A stretch of 64,000 nt of DNA from Apostichopus japonicus (lineage: Eukaryota; Echinodermata; Holothuroidea; Aspidochirotida; Stichopodidae): positions 8,558,501 to 8,622,500 of the forward strand of contig NC_092582.1 in assembly GCF_037975245.1 (NCBI RefSeq), given 5' to 3'. A program made the position numbers and the translations under genes. Shown piece by piece: positions 1 through 12,186 of the stretch. The notes under the pieces were generated by a model. That model had not been told where the DNA came from. It made no database searches and worked only from the letters and a program-made list of their open reading frames with translations. Numbering within the stretch: the stretch's first letter is position 1; every line of letters starts with the position of its first letter.

Positions 1-304
1 GGTTAGTCGGGAGAGGCACCATCCTGACTAATGTAAAACCTGCTATAAACTAGTCGGTGGCTCATATAAATTAGTCGGTAAAGACCGACTAATGTCACCA
101 ACTAATGTAACTGACTAATATACATTTACCGACTGAGAAATTGTTGATCGACTAAGCTGACGGACTAAGATGACCGACTAAGAAATCCAACTGACTAAGG
201 AATAAATTAGTCGGTATAGCAACTGACTAAGGCTATGTTAGTCGGGAGAGGCACCAGATGGACTAACGTTTTGTTAGTCGGTGAACCAATTTAAGTTTTC
301 AGTG
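1..304 (+). mobile_element. CACTG-ended DNA transposon, right end only (cut by window start)
   Basis: The whole stretch is nearly identical to 11830-12133, the right end of the complete element at 7466-12133, and it stops at the same terminal base (ttttcagtg). It is filled with short subterminal repeats of the type TTAGTCGG / CCGACTAA in both orientations, the arrangement that transposases of the CACTA/EnSpm group bind. In duplication copy B the flank reads straight through (around 56215) with no element, so this is an insertion specific to copy A; the target dinucleotide appears to be TA. The left part lies outside the window, so coding capacity is unknown. Confidence 0.8.
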
Positions 305-1168
305 TATTCTAAGGTTTAATAGATGACTATTTATCAATCTCTTTGACTGTGTAAAGTTCAAAGTTGTATATTCGCATTAGATATCAGTTATGTTAGATAT
401 AGATGAAGACAGACATAGCTTACCGTACCTTACAGAGTATTACACGAATAGATGTGAATCATATGAATACATCACAGACGCCATGTTGGATTCCTGCATG
501 GAGAGTAACTTGAGTTTCGCAAAATCTAGTAAATGTTTGCAGCTGACTATGTTTGGTGAGTTATTAGTTTCAATTATTTCAAAAGACTATTTTCAATTGT
601 TGCATGTTCGTATCCTTACTGGTGATCGATATGTTCACTGCCAAAATTTGAAATATTCCAACTGGAGTTTAGTTATTGTTTACACCTACCTGCATGACTT
701 GGTAACATTTTATGCTGACCAAAGAAGAAAATGAACAAGAAAGAATAAACATAAACGTAAATAAACTTAAACGGACAGAATCCCGATAACTTTAGACTTT
801 CTTTTGAAATTCTCGCGTCTTGATTTATGCCATATATGGAAATCTACTTGTCGCACAGACATCTGTACGCTTGTGTGTGTGTGTGTGTGTGTGTGTTGGG
901 GAGAGGGGGGGGGGCGAAGTTTTTAAAGGACATACAATCATCAGATGTTTCATACAATTATTTTGGAGTTCCTACAGCTACACATACTACCCCCACCTCT
1001 ATATATTCTATTATTGAGTTATATATAAAGACCAATGAATTATTTAATCTTATTAAAGGCAACCAATATCCATTTATTTAAAAATTTGTGTGTCACTAGC
1101 AACCATTTTACTTTCCCTTTACAGATTTCAATTGGTCGCGGTAAATGTCTTGACCTCTGAGCTGTAGC
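305..1168 (+). other. 5' flank and 5' UTR of NLR copy A
   Basis: Conserved in copy B (56215-57065) but with several indels. A pyrimidine-rich acceptor ends at 1124, so 1125-1168 is probably the 5' UTR part of the first coding exon; the same acceptor is present in copy B. A (TG)n microsatellite at 872-896 followed by a G run is longer here than in copy B. The reading frame at 390-734 is broken in copy B and is not called a gene. No clear TATA box can be assigned. Confidence 0.4.
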
Positions 1169-1187
1169 ATGGCGTCTGACCTTGCAG
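1169..1187 (+). CDS. NLR gene A, first coding exon (MASDLA)
   Basis: An ATG in a reasonable start context (G at +4) opens six codons reading MASDLA plus one base, followed by a consensus donor (GTGAGT at 1188). The exon ends after the first base of a codon, and the NACHT exon at 3253 begins with the two bases needed to complete it (GAA, Glu), so the phases agree. The exon and donor are identical in copy B (57066-57084). I see no Death, DED or CARD coding exon between this and the NACHT exon, so the predicted N terminus is very short; an unseen phase-1 exon in intron 1 remains possible. Start choice rests on conservation and phase. Confidence 0.65.
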
Positions 1188-3169
1188 GTGAGTTTAAATA
1201 TAAACCCTATAAACACCCGTGTTTTTCTTCTTCTTCTTGTTTTCTACTCCACTTTTTTTCAGCTGTCATTCAGCTTCAAACTCATGACGTTTGTTAGTGG
1301 CAGGGGGAAGGGAGGGGGCACTTGCTCCCCTCCACTTTTTCCCAGACCTTGAGTTCCCTTTTTATCCGATTCGGCCAGTAATTTGGTCGGTTTAGTCCAC
1401 AGCAATACTGACAATTATGCAATGCTTATAAACATATATATAAAATGTCATTGCACAGGCTATAGAAAATATACACATTGTGACGATTCCTATTTTTTAT
1501 CAGTAATGCGCTAGCACCAGGAAGGTTCCATAACAATTCCGTGCTATGGTACTAGCATACTACTACAACTAGTACAATTGTAACAGTGTCATACAGGCCT
1601 ATGTCCTTAAAGATTATCTAGCTTTGCTGTATTGAACATTGAGAGAAACACTGATATAGACATTGAGAAAGTTGGTAGTTATTTGCCTCCTACGAGAAAG
1701 TCAACGGGCGCCTTCCAACCCTTTATTTACAATAAGATTGCCATTTGTTACCTTTTATGTCGTTTAATAAATCTGGCTACACTTTTATGCAGATAGCATA
1801 TAATTACATTTTCAAATACACAACTTGCATTTGGAAATAACCTATATGCATTGCACCATTTTCAGAACCCTTCCTATGGAGTGACCCCCTCCGCCTAGAC
1901 CCACCTCCCCTCCGTTAGTTCTCTTCCTGACACGTGATATAGAAAACAAGAAATATCATAAAATAATCAAGCTTCCAAGTACTTTTTCTCCTGCACCCGC
2001 TCTCCGAGTATTTCAAATCAATGGCGTGTGCAGGATTTCAAAGGTGGGGAATGGGACAATTTCATTTTGAGGCATATTTAAATTATAATTTAGGTCTATA
2101 TCAATAGCCCTAAATGCATGATTGTGCTAAATTTTAATAATAATAATAACTCCAACCTTCCTGTACATATTTAGGTAGTGACCTGAATCACTGTGCAAGG
2201 GCCAGAAGCGGATGAGGTATTTTGTAAAAGAAGCGTTCTGCCGTGTGGTCAATATAGCCGACTCCGATGACGGGTGTGGGGGAGTAGGGGGGGGGGGGGG
2301 TCGGGGATTTGGGTCCTCCTAGTTCCATAAAAAATATACAATATAAGTTAAATGGTGCATTCTTAGACATATTTCGACTATAAGGTATAGGTCTTTATAA
2401 GTAGCTCTAAACGGAAGGTTGTTGCTATTCAATAATAATAAACTCAAATCCCTCCCCCACACCCTTACTTATTAAGGTTGGGAACCGAACTTTGAATGGG
2501 AGGGACAGCTGCGAATGGAGGATTTTATAATGGAGGGGTGCCTTCTTGGGGTCATTGAAGCCGTCTCCTCTATAGGTAGATTTACGGTTTCTCCCACAGA
2601 AAAACAAAATAATTAAAACGTCAAATGGTTTATGCTGTGGCACATTATAGACTATAAATTAGGTCTATATATAGGTAGAACTAAACTCAAGGTTTTGTAG
2701 TAAATACTTTGTGTGACATTGGAAATGGGTGGGGGGGGGGGAAGGCCGCACGTAGTAGAGGTTCATGTCTTCCCGGGCTGAACGAAAAATTCACCGGACA
2801 GACCAATTTCCCTCGAACGACCATCAGAGGAGGGGGAATGCCCCCGTCCAAACCCTTGCACAAGTCAAATACAAAGGCATTCTATAACAACTAATTTCCT
2901 CTCACTCAAATGTGTGTTCTTAACTCGCTATGAAGGAACAAAACTATTTAAACACTTTCCAGCTTCGGAAGTTTCCCCAAGGCTAGGCTTTAAGTAAGGC
3001 TGAACTACATTGATGATCGCTCAACGCGTGAAACTCTGAGTTACAACTACTAGTGTTCCACTAGTCTCAACTAGTCTCAACATTTATTCCGCTCTGTCCC
3101 CCGGATATAGAGCACTCTGCGTGGAGATAGACGCCAACCAACCAACTCTCTCCACCTCTCTCCACCCAC

Positions 3170-3203
<34 letters not shown>

Positions 3204-3252
3204 GTATAGAATTAATATTCTTAATGGCACTCACTGTTTGTTTACTACACAG
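1188..3252 (+). other. Intron 1 of NLR A
   Basis: Non-coding as far as I can see. About 1465-2308 is missing from copy B, so it was either gained here or deleted there. Several G or C runs (for example near 2288 and 2728) occur. A CT tract running into a TA tract sits at about 3170-3203, just before the acceptor. The part at 2893-3010 (ctcgctatgaaggaacaa and following) belongs to a diverged repeat also seen near 13850 and 58120. The acceptor is tttactacacag ending at 3252. Confidence 0.5.
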
Positions 3253-4757
3253 AAAAGAAGAGGCGACTGATAAGCTCACTTAAATCAATATACACAGGTC
3301 AATATAATGCTATACAGCCTATACCTTACATCAGAGATAGACTCTTCTGCGTGGATAAGGTATTTGTTGAGGGCAGTGTTCACTTCTTGGTTGCTGATGA
3401 GGCGGGTGTGCGAGGTCAGGAGACATCATGGGAACGGTTAGAGTCTTACAAGAGAATCTATAGCGATCGTCGTATCAAATCAACAAGACGTATATTAGAG
3501 GGTGAACCTGGATACGGTAAATCAACTTTGACCTTACAGCTTGCCTATGATTGGTGCAATGGTGTTCAGGACTCCCCGTTTGGTGACGTAGAGATACTCA
3601 TCCTTCTCAGGTTAAGACAACTCGGTGGTGTGAAGTCGATCTACAGAGCTATCAATCGCTTCCTTGCGTCTGGTTCTCGTTTATCTGATAAAGATATTGA
3701 AGATGTTCTAAAGAATACTTCCTCCGTAGAGATACTTCTTGATGGCTACGACGAGTATCCTGATCAAGATAAGATCACAGGAAATGACGTCAGAAGCATC
3801 ATCATGAGAGAGATGTTCCCAAATCATGATGTAACTCTGACGACAAGATACCTGCCAAAGAAGTTCCCAAAATTGACAAAACGAGTAAAACTGACTGGAT
3901 TCGATGACGACGCGCGAGATGAGTATCTCCGTAAGGCTGTCGTAGGTAACGACCAGAAAGCTCTGAAAAAGATCAAACAACGACTCCGGGAAAACCCCAT
4001 CTTAGCTGATCTCTGTCAGGTTCCGCTCTTCTTCGTCATGTTTGCTCACATTGCTCATGAAAATCAGGAATTTAAGAAATTCAAATCAGTCACGAGATTC
4101 TTTAAGTATATGATCACGTGCTTTCACGAGCACATGCGCAACAAGACGAGAGACGACGGTGTTCTGCAGGTGATCTTAAAATATGAAAGTGAACATGATG
4201 AACTGAACAAACTAGCTTACGAGGGTCTTAGTAAGGAAGACCAGCAGATTGTCTGGAGAAAGGATGAAATGGTAAAACGACTTGGTCAAGAATTTTACGA
4301 TCAGTATGTTGGCGTTGGTATCCTTGTCGAGGAACAAGTTCTAAGTGACAGTGACACGGCGTATACTGAGAGCTTTACTATTGAAGTAAGGTTCTATCAC
4401 AAAATATTCTGTGAATTTTACGCCTCTTACAGGTTAATGCTAGTTGTATTAGAACACAAAGTCTCTGAATTAGGACAATTCTTGGGGAGGATGGATCCGT
4501 TTGACCTTCAGTATCTCTATCGCTTTGCTTGTGGACTGAATCCTACCGCAGGAGCGAAAATAATCCAGTACTTGAAGAGCATTAATGGCGGAGACAAGTT
4601 TGCAATCCTCTGTATCCTGGAACAAACTGGTAAAGTTGATGACATCAAGGACACCGTCAGGGATCTGTGTTCAAAGGATGTGCTCATCGAAAGCAGTCAC
4701 AGTAGATTACTACAGAGATCTACCATCCAGCTACTTGAGATAGCAGCCAGATATGAC
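3253..4757 (+). CDS. NLR gene A, NACHT exon
   Basis: NACHT-type STAND NTPase exon of a NOD-like receptor, a cytosolic innate-immune sensor family. Joined to exon 1 it encodes residues 7-508 of the model. Visible motifs are a segment with GQYNAIQPIPYIRDRL before the domain, Walker A GEPGYGKST (about residues 90-98), Walker B EILLDGYDEY (about 166-175) and a sensor-like TLTTRY (about 202-206), followed by an alpha-helical winged-helix-like region. The frame is open upstream to the acceptor at 3252, so translation need not begin at the GTG at 3351. A consensus donor (GTAAGT at 4758) follows RYD in phase 0; unspliced, the frame runs 18 more codons to a stop at 4814. Family recognition is firm; ligand and effector are unknown. 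Confidence 0.92.
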
Positions 4758-4841
4758 GTAAGTATTCATATTCTATCATCATGCAATGCTATAGTTATGT
4801 ACACTACCGAATAAAACAATCATCGAAAAAAGCGGCCCCTA

Positions 4842-5248
4842 AAGGCCCGGTCACACTACAGAGATATTTTATCGGAATACGGTCCGATTTTTTCCGATTT
4901 TAGGCCGAACAGTGAGGTTTGTGGTAGTGAATGTAATGAACGCAGTGGAATATTCGAATACCTACTCCAAATCTGAGGGGTTCTGGAACGAACTACATTA
5001 TAAAGTGACGTCACATCGAAAAACGATGAAAATCGTTAGAGATATCGGATAGCTATCCGATAAAAGGAAACGGGGTCAATATCAAAAGTTAGGAGAGGGC
5101 TATTCCACATCGGAATGGCTCAACAGATAGCAAATCAGGTCCTTTATCACTGTGGCTAGAAGACCCGAACGAAAACTGGCAGTTCCGATTCCTCCGGGAA
5201 AATCGGATAGTATTCCGATAAAAAATCGGTATAGTGTGACCGGGCCTT
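4842..5248. mobile_element. Short non-autonomous DNA transposon with 16-bp inverted ends
   Basis: The ends are perfect inverted repeats (AAGGCCCGGTCACACT), flanked by TA on both sides (4840-4841 and 5249-5250). The 407-bp interior has no coding frame and is rich in TCCGAT/ATCGGA motifs. In copy B the equivalent place (about 60250-60258) joins the two flanks with only a few bases of difference, giving an empty site. The TA duplication would suit a Tc1/mariner-like element, but the superfamily is not certain. Confidence 0.8.
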
Positions 5249-5250
5249 TA

Positions 5251-6464
5251 GAGAGAGTAATGCGTTACGAATTATTACAAACAGCATAATGAATACTAAG
5301 TGTATTTAGTCTACAAAGATCTCAACGTTATCAGTGTTTGGTAGTGACCGTCTCTCCCTATCTCTGTTGAACTAGGCTTTTTCTCTGGTTAAAATTAACC
5401 GTCATGTTGATGAGTCAAACGAACCTTATTGTTCCTCAAACATTTTCTTAAACACAAAAACATTTATCCTAACATTGTCTGTGATACCGTGAAACCGTGT
5501 AGTAGATTGTAGTATACAAGATATTCACCGCGAAGAGTAGACGATATTCAGAGGAGGGGGAAATAAGCGGGATGACGTATTCTGGTTAATGACGAATAAC
5601 ATTAATCCGTGTTTGGGAATTCGGAAATATTATCCACATTATTCACTTACCTATCCTTTTATAGACAGGGAGTAGGGGGGGGGGGTGGACTATTCACACA
5701 TCCACTTACCCTTCTGCTTACCACGATATATGAATGTATGAAGAACTTCAATCATTTTGAATCCATATAATTGAAGGCAGAATATTAAAGAGATAAAACG
5801 ACTCTAAGATGCAATAAATAGAAAGGAGCTAGTAAACAGTAATACATTGATCCAAGTCCCATCATAATATCATCTTCCATCGCTGAGATATAAAACTTTG
5901 AACTTTCCCAGTTTACTTGCATTGGACATAGATCACATTGTTTAACAATTTTTGAACACACACCTATACATCGAACTGTCTACTCTTTGATATTCATTGA
6001 TGGTTAATTCCACTATTGAAAAATACTGTTTCATTTTGTGGGAGTCACTAGATTGTATACCTCACCAACACAAAATAAGATGCCGCCAAATACTTTCTTC
6101 AAGTCATAAAACTAACTAGCCTAAATTTAACGAAAAGCAAATATGATCAGTTGTTTGTACAATCCATATATAACATGTTATCTTGAAATACACGTTTCAT
6201 CCTTGCAATACTTTAATTAAACGTACTTTTTGTCACACAATACTGCTTTTTAGCAACCAAGTATTTTCTAAAAGAGGTAACTTTCACACTCTGATAAACT
6301 CAGTACCGACAGATACCAGGGTTTTTTTTGTTAAAAATCTCGGTCCACTTTTCAAATGTTTCCGTTTCCCAATCGAGAGACGGATCCACACTGACCAAAT
6401 GAAAGCTTTTCCAATGTTTATATTAAATGGTTGTTGACAACAAATGGGATAAGTTGGTGGAAGG
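5251..6464 (+). other. NLR A intron 2, proximal part
   Basis: Collinear with copy B (60258-61525) at high identity. AT-rich with a G run near 5675 that matches a longer one in copy B near 60718. I see no exon, RNA gene or element in it. Confidence 0.4.
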
Positions 6465-7465
6465 GTAGTACAGCATAAATTAAAGACATAATCCTATAGG
6501 TGCCTTGTAGGGGAAGTACAGTATGCATTGATACCATAGTGCTATAGGTGCCTTGGAGGAGTAGAACGGCATAAATTAAACACCATATAGTGCTATAGGC
6601 TCCTTGGAGGGGTAGTACAGCATAAATTAAACACCATAGTGTTAGAGGTGCCTTGGATGGGTAGTACAGCATAAATTAAACACCACAGTGTCAGAGGTGC
6701 CTTGGATGGGTAGTATAGCATAAATTAAACACCAAAGTGTTAGAGGTGCCTTGGATGGGTAGTACAGCATAAATTAAACACCATAGTGTTATAGGCTCCT
6801 TGGAGGGGTAGTACAGCATAAATTAAACACCATACTGTTATAGGTGCCATGGATGGGTAGTACAGCATAAATTAAACACCATAGTGCTTAAGGCTCCTTT
6901 GAGGGGCAGTAAAGCATAAATTAAACACCAGAGTGCTATATGCTCCTTGGGGGGGGGGGGGGGGGTAGTACAGCATGAATGAAACACCATAGTGTTATAG
7001 GTGCCTTGGATGGGTAGTACAGCATACATTAAACACCATAGTGCTATAGGTGCCTTGGAGGGGTAGTGCAGCATAAATTAAACACCATAGTGTTAGAGGT
7101 GCCTTGGATGGGTAGTACAGCATTAATTAAACACCACAGTGTTAGAGGTGCCTTGGATGGGTAGTACAGCATAAATTAAACACCAAAGTGTTAAAGGTGC
7201 CTTGGATGGGTAGTACAGCATAAATTAAACACCATAGTGCTAGAGGCTCCTTGGAGGGGTTGTGCAACATAAATTAAACACCATAGTGTTGAAGGTGCCT
7301 TGGATGGGTAGTACAGCATAAATTAAACACCATAGTGTTATAGGTGCCTTGGATGGATAGTACAGCATAAATTAAACACCATAGTGCTATAGGTGCCTTG
7401 GATGGGTAGAACAGCATGAATTGAAGACCATAATGCTAGAGGCTCCTTGGATGGGTCGTACAGCA
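6465..7465 (+). repeat. 49-bp minisatellite, copy A
   Basis: About 20 tandem units of 49 bp (core gtagtacagcataaattaaa, then caccatagtgttagaggtgc, then cttggatgg). Single-base variants such as ggctccttggagg recur in neighbouring units. The array is interrupted by the CACTG transposon at 7466 and its last unit continues at 12134. Copy B has about 8 units (61526-61925), so the array length changed after duplication. Reading frames across it are repeat-driven and not genes. Confidence 0.95.
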
Positions 7466-10400
7466 CACTGAAAAAATAAACTAGTCAATATTGCCACGGA
7501 CTAACGTTAAATTAGTCTGTAACGTTAGCCAATGCACACGGACTACCAAAAATCTTCGTTTCATCGCTGCTTCTTAGTCAGTTTACACTGACTAAGGAAA
7601 ATATAATCGCAGCTTAGTTGGTGGCGACGGACTAAGGTATTTTAACCCATGGACTAAGACCGATACGGACACCCGATTTACGCCATAATCGTAGCTTAGT
7701 CGGTGTCGACGGACTAATGTATGACGGACCACTTCGATTCACTTCAATTTGGAAACCGAGAGGCAACGGCAGCTTGCTGGACTTGGCATAGTTTCATACG
7801 ATCACTCTAAGCAACTTTCAACCGTAAATCACCCAAGAAGGTCTTTAGAAGAATGGAGGTATTAACTGCCATCGTCGGCCTACCTGTTATTCCTTTAACT
7901 TGAAGGTAAAATTAAAGTTAATTGTTAGGCCACTGGCACTAGTACTGTATTATGGTTAGTGTAACGCTACCGTTGTAACGCTACTGTTGTCACGCTGGCG
8001 TTTCGCAATACACAAGTGCAATGACAGTGAGTAGCCTATAGGCTTCTATTGGGTACTGCAGTGCATTCTCAACACTAAAGTGTGCATTCTAAACACCAAT
8101 TAACAATGTGTTATGTGTGTATTGGGCTAGATTGAACAGTGGCACATAATCTTCTAATTTATTCCCAAACAAATGCTGGAACTATAAGTCTCAATAGTTT
8201 ATTTGAAGTCTACACTCATTTGGTAAAGATTTCCTGTAATTTCCCATGTGAATCTAAATGGGTAGGCTTTGTGATATTGAATAAGCAAGGCTAGACCTTC
8301 AAACGTACAGTCACAGTAGGCTGAACAAATTATGTTGGCTAGTCAACGGTATTATATGTTGCGAGCAGTCAGGATGCACGCTTCAGTTCTATTTAACCTT
8401 CTCATTTATCATTTTTTAGTATTTAATTTCCGGTCACACCCAGGAAACAATTGCGACATTCCTTCACGGTCGACTTGTTTACTGTAAGAAGTATTAACCG
8501 TTTTTTCTCAGGAAAGCTTGATAGTCTGAAGTTATTATAACATGTGCTTTTAGTATACTGCCAAAAGAGTAAGTTGTTGTATTTGTATTGATATTTTATG
8601 TAGAAGTAACGGAAAATTTAGTATGTTTAGTTTGGTCTAATTGCACGTTTTTTTTTCTTCTGTCCAATGTAGTGCAGGGTTCACTTGCGCGAATTCAAAT
8701 TATTCTGTTTATGTATATGTATATGCATCGATTCGTAGATTATGATGTTTTTTTGACATTTATTTGTAATTCAAGCATATCTGTTTAGTAGCAAAGTTTA
8801 AAGGTTAAGATTAATTAGTTTTCTCTTTTTGATCCTAGATTGAATGAAACTCATTGACGTAAATAATTGATCAGATCATACAGTTTAACGCAGTTCCTAA
8901 AACTCTGGGTATTCTCTAGTCTTCGCCGGTCCATTATATACTTTAGTACTACTAGTAAGAATAAATCAAAACGACCGAAAGACAAACTTAGTGTAACAAA
9001 GTACTGATTCTCCTCTAGCCTAGGTCTAAACAGGCTTGTTATGTGAGCAAGCAAAATAACAACTAAAAACGATTATGCCTATAAATAAGTTGGCTCAGTG
9101 CATTTCTGTTTCTAAAATTTTATATTATTAAAGATCATAAAAACAAACAAAGATTTAGCCCATGTTTTATTATCTCTGTATTCTGGGCATTTGATTCTGG
9201 TTGCAATGGTGATGACACTCTCGTTCAAATTTTCAGCTTTATACAGTCTGCTTCAAACTTTGGGATTGTTTTTTGAGACTATAGTGGAAGCAAATCTCAC
9301 ATAACTTTGTGGTGACAACTTTTTTTTTGTTCTTTTTCAAATGATGAATACTTTGCTGTTTTTTTTTTCCAGCAGGAATTGAAAAGCCAAATATCTAAGT
9401 CAACGGTGAGGTTTCCTGTGATGTACGACACCAGTGTGGAGGCAACAACAGAAGAGGAGAACTGTGTTATATATGCTTAAAGACATGTTTTAAGATGATA
9501 TATTGGTACCCTTCGCAGAACAAAAGAGTTTATCCAAGAGTCCAAAAAGCAAAGGAACAAGTACCGTAGAGAAAAAAGATGGAAGAGTGAGTTTAATTAT
9601 TGTACCCAACTGTTTAATGATATTAAAGATACTTTTCATAACCTGTTTAAAAAAAAAAAACAGTCTAGTATATCATTTACGTGCAAGCTTCATAAGTTTG
9701 GTCAAATTTTCACTGATCAGTAGAGCGGGAGTCCAGAGGGTTTGGTTAGCTGGGAAGGTAACCAATTGCCTGGTACATCACAATGTTCACAATGCATTCC
9801 TGTATATGAAACCTGACGACTGGCAAACCGACTGTGGTGGATGTGGCTGGGAGAGCAATTTAAAGTCACCTACCCTGTAATAGCTAACCTAGATCAGCTT
9901 TCATGGTAACCACATCAAAGTAAGAACAATGTGTCATGTATGGCCCCAAGAGCAACAAATGGCCATCGCCAGTAATTATTGGTGGTGGGGTACCCCTGCC
10001 AGTGATCTATAATTGACCCCTCAAGGCTGACCTAGGTCAGCTCATGAGGTAACCACTTGAAACCTACTGGAAAATGTTGGTTAGGACTTCAGATAAAAGG
10101 GATGGGCATTGCCAGTAATTTTTATTGGTGGGGTACCCCTGTCAGTAGACCCCCAATATGCCCATCCCCTCATTGACCTAGGTGAGCTCATGATTTGACC
10201 AGTTGAAACCTACAGGAAAATGATAGGTATCACTTCATATGTAAGGATGGGCATTTCCAGTATTTTATATTGGTGGGCCACCACTGCCAGAGTTCGCCCA
10301 TCCTCTACATATAGAATCCTGTCAATCATTTTCCAGTAGTTTTCAACTGGTTAAATCATGAGCTGACCTAGATCAATGAGGGGGGGGGGGGGGCATTTTG

Positions 10401-12133
10401 GGGGTCTACTGGCAGGGGTACCCCACCAATAAAAATTACTGGCAATGCCCATCCCTTACATATAGTGTCCTGCCAATCATTTTACAGTAGTTTTCAACTG
10501 GTTACCTCATGAGCTAATCTAGGTCAATGGGGGATGGGCATTTTGGGGGTCTACTGGCAGGGTTACCCCACCAATGTAAATTACTGGAAATGCCCATCCC
10601 TTACATATGAAGTGATACCTATCATTTCCAGTAATTTTTCAACTGGTTATCTCATGAGCTGACCTAGGTCAATGAGGGAATGGGCATTTTGGGGGTCTAC
10701 TGGCAGGGGTACCCCCCCCCCCAATATAAATTACTGGAAATGCCCATCAGTTGTATCTGAAGTCCTAACCAACATTTTCCAGTAGGTTTCAAGTGGTTAC
10801 CTCATGAGCTGACCTAGGTCAGCCTTGAGGGGTCAATTATAGATCACTGGCAGGGGTACCCCACCACCAATAAGTACTGGCAATGGCCATTTGTTGCTCT
10901 TGGGGCCATGCCTGACACATTGTACTTACTTTGATGTGTTACCATGAAAACTGATCTAGGTTAGCTATCAGGTGACTTTAAAATTGCTCTCCCAGCCACA
11001 CTCACCACAGTCGGTTGCCAGCCGTCTGGTTTCATATACAGGAATGCACTGTGAACATTGTGATGTACAAGGCAATTGGTTACCTTCCCAGCTAACCAAA
11101 CCCGCTGGGCTCCCGGTCTATTGGGATCATTATTAACATGATTAACATAATTATTAAGCTTTGAAAAATAACTTGGTGTTATGCTGTTCAAAGCTAATAA
11201 TTATTTGGTAAAGCTGCTATTCCTGGCTTATAATTTGAGGGACCTAGATTTAAATGTATACCTCCCAATATGTTATAAAATTTTAATGTAAATGTATGTT
11301 TATGATAATGTGAGTTATCATGTGCTATATCTGTATCTGCGCTTACACGTATATCATATTTTCTGTTCACAGGTCAATAATGGTGCAGATTTTGGCTTCC
11401 TGAAGACAAGTGGGAGGCCATTTGTAGTTAAGAGAAACACTCTTTGTTCGTGAAGACTTAACTGGTGTCGATTTGGGGTACCACTTTAAAACGAAAGTCA
11501 TGAGGAACCCTTGCCCAAGATTCAACTTTGCATTATTGTGCAGTGCTATACTTTTGCGATTCATGTTTGATCCATGAACTTGTCTTAACTTTGTTGGAAT
11601 AAAATCATATTTTCAGATTTTTGTTTACAGTGATTTCTTCTCTATCTGTCGAAAGTCAGCCTTGTAGACATCAGAAGTTTTATCAGAAATAAATACTGCC
11701 AACGTACACATTATTTGTGTTTCTTCTGCTCTCTTTTCTTTCAGTGATGCTAGTCAGTGAAACTAGTCGGGTTTAAATCTTTCAGTGATTCTAGTCAGTG
11801 CAACTAGTCAGTCGATACCGACTAAGAAAGGTTAGTCGGGAGAGGCACCATCCTGACTAATGTAAAACCTGCTATAAACTAGTCGGTGGCTCATATAAAT
11901 TAGTCGGTAAAGACCGACTAATGTCACCAACTAATTTAACTGACTAATATACTTTTACCGACTAAGAAATTGTTGATCGACTAAGCTGACGGACTAAGAT
12001 GACCTACTAAGAAATCCAACTGACTAAGGAATAAATTAGTCGGTATAGCAAGTGACTAAGGCTATGTTAGTCGGGAGAGGCACCAGATGGACTAACGTTA
12101 TGTTAGTCGGTGAACCAATTTAAGTTTTCAGTG
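7466..12133 (+). mobile_element. Complete CACTG-ended, CACTA-like DNA transposon, 4668 bp
   Basis: Begins CACTGAAAA and ends TTTTCAGTG, flanked by CA on both sides (7464-7465, 12134-12135), and is inserted in a 49-bp minisatellite unit. Subterminal regions (7480-7740 and 11740-12133) are dense in TTAGTCGG / CCGACTAA words in both orientations. CACT ends, 2-bp target duplication and subterminal arrays point to the CACTA-Mirage-Chapaev group (inference). I see no transposase; the interior has only short gene-like pieces, for example an acceptor-bounded end exon at about 11372 followed by a polyadenylation signal (AATAAA) near 11599. Oriented by the copy at 1-304. Confidence 0.85.
9714..11129. 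repeat. Large imperfect palindrome nested in the CACTG element
   Basis: The left part (from 9714) and the reverse complement of the right part (to 11129) match over several hundred bases, starting TGATC then a CGGGAG-CCAG-GGTTTGG block. Inside each arm lie related units of about 150 bp containing the words gagctgacctaggtcaatga and ctactggcaggggtacccc; they change orientation near 10300-10330. The RNA could form a long hairpin. This looks like a separate fold-back element; I could not define a target duplication. Confidence 0.8.
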
Positions 12134-12186
12134 CATAAATTGAACACAATATTTCTATAAGTGCCTTTGAGGGGTAGTACAGCATG
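12134..12186 (+). repeat. Remainder of the 49-bp minisatellite
   Basis: Directly after the CACTG element the minisatellite resumes in phase (cataaattgaacac, then gtagtacagcatgaat). This confirms the array as the insertion target. Confidence 0.85.

Noticed and set aside
390-734. 114-codon open frame upstream of NLR A
   Set aside because: The matching region in copy B carries frame-breaking indels, and there is no domain; treated as 5' flank.
6418-7074. Minus-strand frames across the 49-bp minisatellite
   Set aside because: Produced by the repeat itself (49 bp is not a multiple of 3), with no independent support.
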